From Rathayibacter caricis DSM 15933 (GTDB lineage Bacteria > Actinomycetota > Actinomycetes > Actinomycetales > Microbacteriaceae), in contig NZ_PZPL01000001.1 of the NCBI RefSeq assembly GCF_003044275.1, forward strand, positions 1 to 64,000: a DNA stretch of 64,000 bases, read 5' to 3'. The notes beneath the pieces are model-generated. The model saw only the letters and a list, made by a program, of their open reading frames with translations, was not told the origin of the DNA and made no database searches. Of the stretch, positions 37,420 to 45,780 are shown piece by piece. A program made the translations under genes and the position numbers. Within the stretch, counting starts at the first letter, position 1; each line of letters begins with the position of its first letter.

Positions 37420-37806
37420 TCAGGCCGGCGGGCGGGCGTCGGCGCCGATCTGCTGCAGCGCCCACGAGTTGCCGTCGGGATCGGCGAAGTACGCGTAGAG
37501 GACGCCGCCCATGTCCTGCACCTCGCTGACCGCGAGGCCCCGGCCCACCAGTTCCTCCCGCGCCTCGGCCAGATCGTCGACGACCAGGTGGAGGTTGCGG
37601 ACCACCCCGTCGGAGGGATCGAGCCCCATGCCGGTGCCGACGACGACCGAGCACGCCGAGCCCGGCGGAGTCAGCTGCACGATGCGCATCCCGTCGGCCG
37701 GGCGGACGTCATGGTCGATCGCGAAGCCGACGACACCGCTGTAGAAGGCCACGGCACGATCGACGTCGGCGACGGGCAGGGGGACGAGTTCGAGACGCAG
37801 GCGCAC
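37420..37806 (-). CDS. VOC-family (glyoxalase/bleomycin resistance-like) protein
   Basis: The 128-residue protein has two beta-alpha-beta-beta-beta motifs. RLELVPLPVADVDRAVAFYSG starts the first, NLHLVVDDLAEAREELVGRG the second, and YFADPDGNSWALQQ contains the C-terminal metal-region motif. Such proteins are metal-dependent lyases, dioxygenases or drug-binding proteins, and the sequence does not say which. It converges on the small GNAT gene with seven bases between the stops. Confidence 0.85.
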   Translation of the reverse strand: MRLRLELVPLPVADVDRAVAFYSGVVGFAIDHDVRPADGMRIVQLTPPGSACSVVVGTGMGLDPSDGVVRNLHLVVDDLAEAREELVGRGLAVSEVQDMGGVLYAYFADPDGNSWALQQIGADARPPA

Positions 37807-37884
37807 GGCCCCAGTGTGGCGCGCGACGCCGCCCGGCGGCCAGCCGGAGTTCCCCAGGACCGGATGCAGGAACGCGGGACGGCT

Positions 37885-38501
37885 TCAGCGGTAGACGGTG
37901 CGATCCCGTGACGCCTCGTAGCAGGAACGATCGAGATTCGTGTTCCAGATCCTCCGGGGCGCAGTCGGTCTCAAGCCTCCGCCGCTGACGGATCCTTCCT
38001 CCCGCCACCGAGGGTTGAACCACGACACGGTCTCGATCCGCGCGTACCGCTCCGGTTCCACTTCGCGGAAATCGTGAACCTCGTCGAGGGCGCGCAGGCG
38101 AGGGCGCACAAGACGTCGATGCCCTTCTCCTTCGGCCGTCGGAGCGGAATCTTCTTCCCGTGGATGTCGATGACCGGCCGGCCATCGGCTCCCAGCTGAT
38201 ACGAGTGCTTGAGGTCGCGGAGCTGGACGTCGACACCGTCCTCTCGCCAGCGTGCAGCCTGATCCTGGGCACGACGGTGCTGCTCCCAGTGATGGTCGAC
38301 GTGGTGCAGACCACGGAAGGCGATGACGCGCTCGATCCGCGAGCGCGAAGCCCTCCCGCTGCCTCTCGTTGCGTTCGACGATCGCCCGCTGGGCGAAGCG
38401 CATCGGATGGATCAGAGAGTCGTGACGATCTCCTCGGGGATCGAAGACGTCGAACGCCGTGAATCCCCGCCAATTCGGAGACGGCGGGGGGGCAATGCCA
38501 T
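37885..38501 (-). pseudogene. Decayed NYN/PIN-like RNase-domain gene
   Basis: Pieces in different frames spell one protein. FTAFDVFDP, then DRHDSLIHPMRFAQRAIVERN, come first. After a frame change near 38365 come RVIAFRGLHHVDHHWEQHRRA, DGVDVQLRDLKHSYQLGADG and PKEKGIDVLCALAC. Then about 20 residues that should hold the catalytic A-S-x-D-T-D-L motif are missing, and the sequence resumes at LDEVHDFREVEPERYARIET and ends RIWNTNLDRSCYEASRDR. The internal loss together with the frameshift indicates true decay. Intact relatives are NYN-domain proteins of unknown biological role. The start is taken as ATG 38501. Confidence 0.65.
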
Positions 38502-38593
38502 AAGTCTCACCGCTGATGAGAGGCGAGTCGATTCGGCGCGTGACGTCTGCCGCCGGACGAAGGTCGGCACCGCGTGCCGGATCCGTTCACCGG

Positions 38594-39079
38594 TCAGGCG
38601 CGGGGGCCGACCACCAGGCGCTCGTGCATGATCTCGACCGCGCGCTCGAGGACGCGGCGGTCCTCGGGGGCGAGGTCGGCGAAGATCGGCGTGAGGGCGT
38701 CGCCCAGCTGGGAGCGCCAGGCCGCGAGGGCGGCGGCTCCGACGTCGGTGAGCTGGATCTGCCAGGCGCGGGCGTCGGCGGGATCGGCGATGCGGGCGAG
38801 CCAGCCGCTGTCGACGAGGTTCTTGACGATCTTGGTCATCGTCGGCTGCGAGACGCGGCTCTGCGAGGCGAGCTCCCCCAGGCGCATCGGGCCCATCGAC
38901 AGGAGCACCGAGAGCGTGCGCCAGACGGCCTGCGACTCCTGGTTGTCGGTGGCCTGCGCGGCCAAACGGGTGATGCGGTGGGTCACGGAGACGAAGTCGC
39001 TCAGCAATTCGCTGAGCGAGACCTCGCTCGGCGGCACGTCGCGAGCGGGCAGGCCTGCGAGCGGATCAGGAGCGGACAC
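38594..39079 (-). CDS. MarR-family transcriptional regulator
   Basis: The 161-residue winged-helix protein has a dimerising N-terminal helix, a recognition helix in LGELASQSRVSQPTMTKIVKNL and a wing (RIADPADARAWQIQLTDVG). MarR proteins repress efflux or catabolic genes and release DNA on binding small phenolic ligands. No obvious target is coded next to it; the decayed NYN gene lies downstream and rplL lies upstream in the same direction. Confidence 0.85.
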   Translation of the reverse strand: MSAPDPLAGLPARDVPPSEVSLSELLSDFVSVTHRITRLAAQATDNQESQAVWRTLSVLLSMGPMRLGELASQSRVSQPTMTKIVKNLVDSGWLARIADPADARAWQIQLTDVGAAALAAWRSQLGDALTPIFADLAPEDRRVLERAVEIMHERLVVGPRA

Positions 39080-39154
39080 GCACCGATTCTAGAGCCCGGG
39101 CGATTCCGCAGCCCGCGAGAACACGGCCACAGGAGCACGGCGCGGGAACGGCGA

Positions 39155-39184
39155 AGGGCGCCGCCTCCGAGGAGACGGCGCCCT
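39155..39184 (-). terminator. Terminator of the rplJ-rplL operon
   Basis: Arms AGGGCGCCG (39155-39163) and CGGCGCCCT (39176-39184) pair perfectly, 30 bases beyond the rplL stop. Confidence 0.7.
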
Positions 39185-39214
39185 GCGCGCATGCCGACCG
39201 GGGTCGGCGCAGTA

Positions 39215-39598
39215 CTACTTGACGGTGACGGTCGCGCCGGCGGCCTCGAGCTGGGCCTTGGCCTTCTCGGCGGTCTCCTTGTTGACGGCCTCGAGGACGG
39301 CCTTGGGGGCGCCATCGACAACGGCCTTCGCCTCGCCGAGGCCGAGGCTGGTGAGCGCGCGGACCTCCTTGATGACCTGGATCTTCTTCTCGCCGGCGGC
39401 CTCGAGCACGACGTCGAACTCGGTCTGCTCCTCGACCTCTTCGGCGGGAGCGGCCGGGCCGGCGACTCCGGCAGCCGCGACGGGCGCGGCGGCGGTGACC
39501 TCGAAGACCTCTTCGAACTTCTTGACGAACTCCGAGAGCTCGATGAGCGTGAGCTCCTTGAAGGCCTCGATGAGCTCGTCCTGCGTGAGCTTTGCCAT
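39215..39598 (-). CDS. rplL: 50S ribosomal protein L7/L12
   Basis: The 127-residue protein has the N-terminal dimerisation helices ([22 protein letters not shown]), an Ala/Pro-rich hinge (about 38-52) and the C-terminal globular domain that contacts translation factors ([22 protein letters not shown]). AGGAGA precedes ATG 39598. It follows rplJ after 60 bases. L7/L12 forms the ribosomal stalk together with L10. Confidence 0.98.
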   Translation of the reverse strand: MAKLTQDELIEAFKELTLIELSEFVKKFEEVFEVTAAAPVAAAGVAGPAAPAEEVEEQTEFDVVLEAAGEKKIQVIKEVRALTSLGLGEAKAVVDGAPKAVLEAVNKETAEKAKAQLEAAGATVTVK

Positions 39599-39658
39599 GA
39601 TTTTTCTCCTAGTTTTTCTTGTCTACGAACCGCGTGCGCTGTCTCCCGGAGGAAGACG

Positions 39659-40174
39659 TCAGCTCGCGGACTCCTGCTTCTCGCGCAGCGCCTCGACCGT
39701 GCGAACGGCCTTGGACAGCGGGGCGTTGAACAGATATGCGGCACCGAACAGCGAGGCCTTGAAGGCGCCGGCGAGCTTGCCGAGCAGAACTTCGCGGGAC
39801 TCGAGGTCGGCGAGCTTGCCCACCTCTTCTGCGGTCAGGGGGTTACCGTCGAAGTAACCGCCCTTCACCACGAGCAGAGGGTTTGCCTTGGCGAAGGCAC
39901 GCAGCGACTTCGCGACGGCGACGGGGTCGCCGTGCACGAACGCGATGGCCGAGGGGCCAGCGAGCTCGTCGTCGAAGGACGAGATACCGGCGTTGTTCGC
40001 CGCGATCTTGGTCAGCGTGTTCTTCACCACGGCGTAGGTTGCGTGCTCACTGATGTCCTTGCGCAGCGTCTTCAGCTGCGCAACGGTGAGACCGCGGTAC
40101 TCGGTCAGCAGAACGGCCGTCGAGCTCTGGAACTTCTCCGTGAGTTCGGCAACCGAGGCTTCCTTGTTCGCCAT
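39659..40174 (-). CDS. rplJ: 50S ribosomal protein L10
   Basis: The 171-residue stalk base protein contains [21 protein letters not shown] and [12 protein letters not shown], and a C-terminal helix that binds L7/L12 dimers. AGGAG precedes ATG 40174. Free L10 binds the leader of its own mRNA in bacteria, which fits the long structured leader here. rplK and rplA are not adjacent in this window. Confidence 0.98.
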   Translation of the reverse strand: MANKEASVAELTEKFQSSTAVLLTEYRGLTVAQLKTLRKDISEHATYAVVKNTLTKIAANNAGISSFDDELAGPSAIAFVHGDPVAVAKSLRAFAKANPLLVVKGGYFDGNPLTAEEVGKLADLESREVLLGKLAGAFKASLFGAAYLFNAPLSKAVRTVEALREKQESAS

Positions 40175-40393
40175 GGCTACTCCTGTGAATTCTCGTGCCG
40201 GTAGCCCGAAGGCACGAAAAGAAAAAAGCTCCGGCGCAGGCGCTCGGAGCTTCGGGAGACGCGATCTCTCGCGTGTCATGATCTCGTTCACACCTGCGCG
40301 GGCCATTCGCTTCGCGAATCCTTCGTCCGAGTGGCGATCTCGCGGGGCCGGGGCCCTGCTCGTGCGCACACCGGAAACCGGCGGTCTTTGGCT
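40175..40393 (-). ncRNA. L10 leader RNA of rplJ-rplL
   Basis: About 220 untranslated bases separate the predicted transcription start (about 40393) from rplJ. The stretch contains hairpin ATTCGC-gaa-GCGAAT and ends in a terminator-like stem with a T run. This is the arrangement of the L10 leader family, in which the L10-L12 complex binds the leader and favours early termination or blocks translation. Assignment rests on position and structure, not on a covariance search. Confidence 0.6.
40221..40252 (-). terminator. Attenuator hairpin in the rplJ leader
   Basis: On the minus strand AAGCTCCG (40252-40245) pairs with CGGAGCTT (40233-40226), and six T follow, a rare true T-run terminator in this GC-rich sequence. 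It lies about 50 bases before the rplJ start, so it must be regulated read-through rather than an absolute stop. Confidence 0.7.
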
Positions 40394-40399
40394 CCGGAG

Positions 40400-40429
40400 A
40401 GCGTACGACACCCGGGCCCAGCGACGCAA
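40400..40429 (-). promoter_or_regulatory. Promoter of rplJ-rplL
   Basis: TTGCGT (-35, 40429-40424), an 18-base spacer, and TACGCT (-10, 40405-40400) on the minus strand. It is divergent from the MarR gene at 40455. Confidence 0.5.
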
Positions 40430-40454
40430 GTCGACGAGGGGGCACCATGGAGGC

Positions 40455-40916
40455 ATGACCGGTCAGAGCCCGCCCCCCGCCCGCGATGTCGACGCGGCCA
40501 TCGCCTCCGTCGAGGCGGAGCTGAGCACGCTGTTCCGCCGGGTGAGGGCGATGACCCGCTCCTACGCCGAGCGGGTGCACCCGGAGCTGACGGCCGCGGG
40601 CTACACGACGCTGTCGGCTCTCGAGCGGCGCGGGCCGATCTCCTCCGGCGCCCTGGCGGAGCTGCTCGAGACCGACAAGTCGACGCTCAGCCGGCAGATC
40701 ACCGCTCTCGACCGCCTGGGGCTGCTCTCGCGGGCGCCCGATCCGGCGGACGGGCGCTCGACGATCCTGTCGGTGACGCCCGCGACCGCTGAGCGGCTGC
40801 GCGAGCTCCGCGGCTCGGACCAGGCGCAGCTGCACGAGGAGCTGCGCGGCTGGCCCGCCGGCGAGGTGGACCAGCTCGCCCGGCTGCTGCACCGCATCAC
40901 CGCACTCGAGCTCTGA
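40455..40916 (+). CDS. MarR-family regulator, first gene before the glycolipid-like cassette
   Basis: The 153-residue MarR protein has [36 protein letters not shown] as its HTH core and [16 protein letters not shown] as the wing. It lies 77 bases upstream of and in the same direction as the acyl-CoA dehydrogenase-like gene, so it may be cotranscribed with or may control the cassette. ATG 40455 overlaps a weak GGAGG ribosome binding site. Confidence 0.83.
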   Translation: MTGQSPPPARDVDAAIASVEAELSTLFRRVRAMTRSYAERVHPELTAAGYTTLSALERRGPISSGALAELLETDKSTLSRQITALDRLGLLSRAPDPADGRSTILSVTPATAERLRELRGSDQAQLHEELRGWPAGEVDQLARLLHRITALEL

Positions 40917-40993
40917 CGCGCGGCGGCTAGCACCGAGCGCGCCTGCGGGCAATGCGCGCGGCGAGGGGGCCGCACTGCGTAGCGTCGGCGGCG

Positions 40994-42007
40994 ATGGACC
41001 CTCTCACCTCCTCCCTCCCCTTGCACGCGCCCCTGCCGACGGACGTCGAGGGCGCGCTCGCCTTCGCCCGTGCGCTGGGTTCCGACGCCACGCTGCCCGG
41101 ATCCGGACGCACGGCCGAGCTGCTGGCGCTGCTGACGCGCCTGGCGCGGCACGATCTCGGGGTCGCCCGCACGGTCGAACCCCACCTCGACGCCCTGGCG
41201 ATCCTGGCCGAGGCGGGCCTCGCTCCGGCCGACGTCGGCGTCGCCGCGACCGCCGCCTGGGGGGTCTTCGCGGCGGAGGGAGGAGAGGAGCCGCTCGTCG
41301 CGCGGCCCGACGGCGACGGTTGGCGGCTGGACGGCGTGAAGCCGTGGTGCTCACTGGCCGACCGGCTCGACGCGGCGCTGGTCACGGCGCACGTGGGCGA
41401 GGGCTCCGGCGAGCGCCGCCTCTTCGCCGTCGGGCTCCGCGACGGGTCGGCGGTTCCGCTCGAGGGCGCCTGGCACGCACGCGGTCTCGCCGAGATCCCG
41501 AGCGGCCCCGTGCGCTTCTCCAGTGCCGTGGCCGTGCCCGTCGGCGAGGCGGGCTGGTACCTCTCGCGTCCCGGGTTCGCCTGGGGCGGCATCGCCGTCG
41601 CGGCCTGCTGGTACGGCGGAGCGCGCGGCATCGGCGCCGTCGTCGCGGCGGCCGCCGCGCGCCGCGACGACCCGCACCTGCTCGCGCATCTCGGCGCGGT
41701 GGACACGGCCCTCGAGGCGGCCCGACGGGCGCTGGCGGAGGCGGCCGCGCTCGTCGACGGCGGAGCGGCGACCGGGTCCGCCGGCGCGCTCCTGGCGAAG
41801 CGGACGCGGGCGAGCACGGCGGCGGCCTGCGAGGAGGTCCTCTCGCGCGCGGGCCGCGCGCTCGGACCCGCACCGCTGGCGCTGGACGAGGAGCACGCGA
41901 AGCGGGTCGCGGATCTCGCGCTCTACGTGCGGCAGCACCACGCCGAGCGCGACGACGCGGCGCTCGGGCGGGCGGTGCTCGCCTCGGGCGGTTCGACAGC
42001 GTGGTGA
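40994..42007 (+). CDS. Acyl-CoA dehydrogenase-like flavoprotein
   Basis: The 337-residue protein matches the acyl-CoA dehydrogenase fold: an N-terminal helical domain (LLTRLARHDLGVARTVEPHLDAL), a middle beta domain (GDGWRLDGVKPWCSLADRLDAALV) and a C-terminal helical domain. It is shorter than catabolic enzymes (about 380), and the usual catalytic Glu is not evident. Members in this gene context sit beside PIG-L, methyltransferase and glycosyltransferase genes rather than beta-oxidation genes. It may oxidise or desaturate an acyl or amino-sugar group; this is inference. The stop overlaps the next start (GTGA). Confidence 0.75.
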   Translation: MDPLTSSLPLHAPLPTDVEGALAFARALGSDATLPGSGRTAELLALLTRLARHDLGVARTVEPHLDALAILAEAGLAPADVGVAATAAWGVFAAEGGEEPLVARPDGDGWRLDGVKPWCSLADRLDAALVTAHVGEGSGERRLFAVGLRDGSAVPLEGAWHARGLAEIPSGPVRFSSAVAVPVGEAGWYLSRPGFAWGGIAVAACWYGGARGIGAVVAAAAARRDDPHLLAHLGAVDTALEAARRALAEAAALVDGGAATGSAGALLAKRTRASTAAACEEVLSRAGRALGPAPLALDEEHAKRVADLALYVRQHHAERDDAALGRAVLASGGSTAW

Positions 42008-42741
42008 GCTTCGACGGCCACCTCGAGGGGACGCCGCTCGAGGTGTGGCAGGAGGACGGACGCCGCGACCGGCTCCCCTCCGCCGACGTGCTCGCGGGCG
42101 TGCAGCAGGTGCTGGTGGTCGCCGCGCACGCCGACGACGAGACGCTGGGCTGCGCGGCCACGATCGCCCTGGCGCGCCGGCGGCGGCTCGCCGTCGACGT
42201 GGTGGTCGTGACCGACGGAGCCGCGTCGCACGGCGAGCCCTCCCCCTCGATCGCGGCCGAGCGCCGCAGCGAGGCGCGGGCCGCGCTCGACCGGCTCGGC
42301 GACGGCATCGGGCTGGCCTTCCTCGAGGTGCCCGACTCCGCGACCCCCGAGCACCGCGACCGCATCGCGGACGAGGTGCGGCGTCGCGCCTGCGGACCCG
42401 CGGGCACGGTGCTCGTGCTCTCGACGTGGGAGGGCGACGGGCACCGCGACCACCGCGTGGTCGGCGAGGTGTGCGCCGAGGCGGGAGCCGCGTGCGGCCA
42501 GCCGGTGCTCGCCGCGCCGATCTGGCTGTGGCACTGGGCGCGGCCGGACGACGCGGTCGTGCCGTGGTCGTCCCTCCTGCGCGTCGAGGCCGACGGGGAC
42601 GCGCGGGCACGGCGTCGAGCCGCTCTGGGCGAGTACGGGAGCCAGACGCGGCGGGGCGCGGACGGGGCGGCGGCGGTGCTGCATCCGCTCTTCCTCCGCC
42701 ACTTCCTCGGCGACGACCACCTGATCCGGGTGGGCGGATAG
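42004..42741 (+). CDS. PIG-L family deacetylase
   Basis: The 245-residue LmbE-like zinc hydrolase has A41-H-A-D-D-E46, the zinc and catalytic motif, and STWEGDGHRDHRVVG with the third zinc histidine. Family members remove acetyl groups from N-acetylglucosamine in glycolipids and thiols (PIG-L, MshB, BshB). GTG 42004 overlaps the preceding stop by four bases. In this cassette it most likely deacetylates an amino sugar that a neighbouring enzyme then modifies. Confidence 0.88.
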   Translation: MSFDGHLEGTPLEVWQEDGRRDRLPSADVLAGVQQVLVVAAHADDETLGCAATIALARRRRLAVDVVVVTDGAASHGEPSPSIAAERRSEARAALDRLGDGIGLAFLEVPDSATPEHRDRIADEVRRRACGPAGTVLVLSTWEGDGHRDHRVVGEVCAEAGAACGQPVLAAPIWLWHWARPDDAVVPWSSLLRVEADGDARARRRAALGEYGSQTRRGADGAAAVLHPLFLRHFLGDDHLIRVGG

Positions 42742-42803
42742 CGCACCGCGGCCCCGCGGACAAGTGGCCGCCCGCGGCGGTCGGCGTGCCTAGGGTCGAG
42801 GGG

Positions 42804-43400
42804 ATGGACGGCCGGACGACCTACTTCGACGAGCTCTACGCGCGGCACGAGGACCCCTGGGGCTACACGAGCCGCTGGTACGAGGAGCGCAAGCGCGCCC
42901 TCACGCTCGCGTGCCTGCCCGAGCGGCGCTACGACTCCGCCCTCGAGATCGGCGCGTCGATCGGCGTGCTCGCCGAAGCGCTGGCCGAGCGCTGCGACCG
43001 CCTGCTCGCGGTGGACGTGTCGGAGGCCGCCGTGGATCGGGCGGCGCGCCGGCTCGCTCCGCTGCCCCACGTGCGCGTCGAGCACCACGACATCGCCGGC
43101 GGGGTCCCGGAGGGACCGTTCGACCTGATCGTGCTCTCGGAGGTCGGCTACTACCTCGGGGCGACGACGCTCGAGCGGGTGCTGCGGGGTGTGCGCGACG
43201 CGCTCTCCCCCTCCGGTGAGCTCGTGACGGTGCACTGGCGGCACCCCATCGCCGGGCTCGAGCTCGACGGGGACGCCGTGCAGGCCGCCGTCGGACGGCT
43301 CGGGCTGCACCGGATCGTGCGGCACGAGGAGGAGGACGTGCTGCTCGAGGTGCACACCCGCGACCCCCGCTCCGTGGCGCGCCGCACGGGCCTGCTGTGA
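42804..43400 (+). CDS. NodS-like SAM-dependent methyltransferase
   Basis: The 198-residue class I methyltransferase begins YFDELYARHEDPWGY with the D-P-W-x-Y hallmark of the NodS family. L47-E-I-G-A-S-I-G54 is the SAM loop and FDLIVLSEVGYYL the post-I motif. In rhizobia NodS N-methylates the deacetylated amino sugar of the Nod factor backbone. Adjacency to a PIG-L deacetylase suggests the same deacetylate-then-methylate logic here. A 62-base gap precedes it; the stop overlaps the glycosyltransferase start (GTGA). Confidence 0.85.
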   Translation: MDGRTTYFDELYARHEDPWGYTSRWYEERKRALTLACLPERRYDSALEIGASIGVLAEALAERCDRLLAVDVSEAAVDRAARRLAPLPHVRVEHHDIAGGVPEGPFDLIVLSEVGYYLGATTLERVLRGVRDALSPSGELVTVHWRHPIAGLELDGDAVQAAVGRLGLHRIVRHEEEDVLLEVHTRDPRSVARRTGLL

Positions 43401-44098
43401 GGGGCGTCGCACACGTGCTCGTGGTCGTGCCCGCGCATGACGAGGAGGAGCGGATCGGCGGACTGATCGCCTCGGTGCAGGCCAGCGCGACGCGGCTGCT
43501 CCGCTCGCACCCCGGGCTCGCCGTGCGGCTGCTGATCGCGGCGGACGGCTGCACCGACGCCACGGCCGAGCGGGCGAGGGCAGCCGGCGCCGAGGTGCTC
43601 GAGCTCGAGCGCTGCGGAGTCGGCGCGGCGCGCTCGGCGGGAATCGCGCACGCGCTCTCCTCCGCTCCCGCTCCCGTCGAGCGGATCTGGATCGCGAACA
43701 CGGACGCGGACACGCGGGTGCCGGTCGACTGGCTCCTCGCCCACGTGGAGCACGCGCACCGGCACGACGTCCTGGTCGGCACGGTCCGGCCGGATCCGGA
43801 CGACCTCGAGCCCGCGATGTACGCCCGCTGGCGGCACACCCGCGAGCGGGAGCAGTCGATCGGGAGCATCCACGGGGCGAACCTCGGGGTACGCGCGGGC
43901 TGCTACCTCCTCGCCGGGGGCTTCGGCGTGGAGCCGCTGCACGAGGACGTGCGCCTGGTCGAGCGGCTGCACGCGATCGGCGCGCGGGTCGGAGCGACCG
44001 ACCGCGGCGAGGTCGTGACCTCGGGCCGTCGGGACAACCGGGTCGACGGCGGCTACGGCGGCTACCTGCACGAGCGCTTCGCCGGATCCTGCGCCTGA
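43397..44098 (+). CDS. Family 2 glycosyltransferase
   Basis: The 233-residue GT-A enzyme has VVVPAHDEEERIGGLIASV at the N-terminus, LIAADGCTDATAERARAAG for nucleotide binding and WIANTDADTRVP as the D-x-D metal site; EDVRLVERL resembles the E-D acceptor motif. There is no membrane segment, so it is cytoplasmic or peripheral. It is the last gene of the four-gene cassette. Donor and acceptor are unknown. Confidence 0.85.
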   Translation: MRGVAHVLVVVPAHDEEERIGGLIASVQASATRLLRSHPGLAVRLLIAADGCTDATAERARAAGAEVLELERCGVGAARSAGIAHALSSAPAPVERIWIANTDADTRVPVDWLLAHVEHAHRHDVLVGTVRPDPDDLEPAMYARWRHTREREQSIGSIHGANLGVRAGCYLLAGGFGVEPLHEDVRLVERLHAIGARVGATDRGEVVTSGRRDNRVDGGYGGYLHERFAGSCA

Positions 44099-44273
44099 GC
44101 GGAACGCGCCGACGCGCCGCGAGCGGGAACGGCCCGGATGCGCCACTACACGCACGCGAACCAGGCCGGAGGGGTCGCTGTCAATGGTCGGGCCCTGAAT
44201 TGCCACGCACTGCGCAGGAGAGTCAAATGGGGGTCGAGCACGTCCCTGTGCTCTCCGATGGAAGGGTCACCGC

Positions 44274-44507
44274 ATGAATCCCCGCCTCGTCCTGCTGACG
44301 CTCGTCGCTCTCGCAGCGTACGTCTTCGGCGCTCGCGCCGGACGCGCCCGCTACGAAGAGCTGCGTCACCTCGCGCTCGGCGTGTGGAACGACCCTGCCA
44401 CGAAGAAGACGCGCAAGAAGCTCAAGAAGACCTCCCAGCGCGAGGCCAAGCACTTCGCCTCCATCGCGGACAAGGCCCGCGCGAAGGTGCAGCGCTCACT
44501 CCGCTGA
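44274..44507 (+). CDS. Small membrane protein, unknown function
   Basis: The 77-residue protein has one N-terminal hydrophobic segment (LVLLTLVALAAYVFGARAG) followed by a lysine-rich helix (KKTRKKLKKTSQREAKHF). GGAAGGG lies upstream of ATG 44274. The layout recalls YtxH-like stress proteins, but I do not recognise a family with certainty. It precedes the GlsB-like gene by 91 bases and may be coexpressed with it. The 175 bases upstream (44099-44273) show no coding signal. Confidence 0.6.
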   Translation: MNPRLVLLTLVALAAYVFGARAGRARYEELRHLALGVWNDPATKKTRKKLKKTSQREAKHFASIADKARAKVQRSLR

Positions 44508-44598
44508 CCGGAAGAGAACTTCACAGGACGCCCTCACGACAGGCGTCCACGCTCGCATCGGAACGGCCGGTCGAGCACGAACACGAAGGAGAAACATC

Positions 44599-44865
44599 AT
44601 GGGCATCATCGGATTCCTCATCCTCGGACTCATCGCCGGAGCCATCGCCAAGGCGATCCTCCCGGGCCGTCAGGGCGGCGGCTGGGTCATCACCCTGGTC
44701 CTCGGCGTCGTCGGCGCGTTCCTCGGAGGCTTCATCGGCAGCGCGATCTTCGGTCGCGGTCTCGAGGAGTTCTTCGACCTGGGCACCTGGGCCCTCGCCA
44801 TCGTCGGCGCCCTGATCGTCCTGCTGGTCTACGGCGCGATCACCGGCCGCAAGTCCCGCGCGTAG
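44599..44865 (+). CDS. GlsB/YeaQ/YmgE-family stress membrane protein
   Basis: The 88-residue protein has three membrane segments and the family glycine motifs: GLIAGAIAKAILPGRQGGG at the N-terminus and VVGAFLGGFIGSAIFG in the middle. The family (transglycosylase-associated protein) is induced by general or envelope stress; its molecular role is not known. A GGAGAAAC ribosome binding site precedes ATG 44599. A strong terminator follows. Confidence 0.9.
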   Translation: MGIIGFLILGLIAGAIAKAILPGRQGGGWVITLVLGVVGAFLGGFIGSAIFGRGLEEFFDLGTWALAIVGALIVLLVYGAITGRKSRA

Positions 44866-44897
44866 TCACGCGCCCCGCACCCTCGGGTGCAGGATTG

Positions 44898-44927
44898 AAG
44901 GCCCCCGGCATCCGTGCCGGGGGCCTT
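44898..44927 (+). terminator. Terminator after the GlsB-like gene
   Basis: Perfect 13-bp arms AAGGCCCCCGGCA (44898-44910) and TGCCGGGGGCCTT (44915-44927) with a TCCG tetraloop. Confidence 0.9.
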
Positions 44928-44995
44928 CGTCGTTCCCGCGGGCGGCGCGACGGCGCCCGTACACTGGAAGCCCTCTACCGACGGGAGACCCTGCC

Positions 44996-45703
44996 GTGGT
45001 CCGCGCCTCCCTCGTCACGACCGTGGCGGACGCCCTGCTCGACGACATCGTCGCCGGCGTCCTCGCGATCGGCTCCGAGCTGCCCAGCGAGGCGGAGCTG
45101 GCCGAGCAGCACGACGTCAGCCGCGTCACGATGCGCGAGGCGCTGAAGCGCCTCCAGGGGCTGGGCGTGCTCGACGTGCGGCGCGGGAAGCGGGGCACGG
45201 TCGCTCCCCTCTCGCTCTGGACGGATCTGGGCGCGATCCTGCGGGTGACCGCGCACGGCACCGACCCCGGCACGACCGAGCTCGAACTGATCGAGGTGCG
45301 CGAGATGATCGAGAGCGGAGCGGCCGCGCTCGCGGCGACCCGTCGCTCCGATTCCGACCTCGAGGATCTGGAGCGGCTGCTGGGCCTCATGCGCGCGGCG
45401 CACGACGACGAGGACGTCGCCGCGTTCGTCGAGGCCGACATCGCGTTCCACGACGTGATCCTGCGCTCGACCGGCAACGTCTTCGTCGGCACGGTGTTCG
45501 CCCCGCTCTCCCGGGTCATGCGCGAGAAGCGCGCGCAGACGTCGGCCGTCGAGCGGATCCAGCGCAACGCGATCGCGAAGCACGCGGCGGTCCTCGAGGC
45601 TCTGCGGGGCGGCGTCGCCGAGGAGGCGCGCCTCGCGATGGCGGACCACATGAAGCAGACCGCGGACGACTTCCGCGAGCACGTCCTGCCGACGCTGCGC
45701 TGA
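44996..45703 (+). CDS. GntR/FadR-family regulator of the acid-sugar operon
   Basis: The 235-residue regulator has an N-terminal winged helix (ELPSEAELAEQHDVSRVTMREAL) and a C-terminal FCD ligand-binding domain (ELIEVREMIESGAAALAA, FHDVILRSTGN, KHAAVLEALRGG) whose Asp/His residues bind metal and carboxylate effectors. GTG 44996 follows GGGAGA; TACACT at 44960-44965 is a likely -10. It lies 77 bases upstream of the DUF1537 kinase gene, with a palindromic operator over that gene's promoter, so local control is very likely. Confidence 0.88.
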   Translation: MVRASLVTTVADALLDDIVAGVLAIGSELPSEAELAEQHDVSRVTMREALKRLQGLGVLDVRRGKRGTVAPLSLWTDLGAILRVTAHGTDPGTTELELIEVREMIESGAAALAATRRSDSDLEDLERLLGLMRAAHDDEDVAAFVEADIAFHDVILRSTGNVFVGTVFAPLSRVMREKRAQTSAVERIQRNAIAKHAAVLEALRGGVAEEARLAMADHMKQTADDFREHVLPTLR

Positions 45704-45724
45704 GCGGTCCCTGCAGACCCGCTC

Positions 45725-45770
45725 TTGACGCGGCTCCATCAACTTGTATGATATCTGCTATCAGCTACAA
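45725..45770 (+). promoter_or_regulatory. Promoter and FadR-type operator of the acid-sugar operon
   Basis: TTGACG (45725-45730), 16 bases, and TATGAT (45747-45752) form the best sigma-70-type promoter in the window. Overlapping the -10 is an inverted repeat TTGTATGATA (45744-45753) / TATCA-gc-TACAA (45759-45770). AAAGGAG follows for translation at 45781. Confidence 0.65.
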
Positions 45771-45780
45771 AGGAGTGATG

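Noticed and set aside
40994..42007. Fatty acid beta-oxidation gene
   Set aside because: The protein is short, lacks an evident catalytic Glu, and no thiolase, hydratase or acyl-CoA synthetase gene is nearby.
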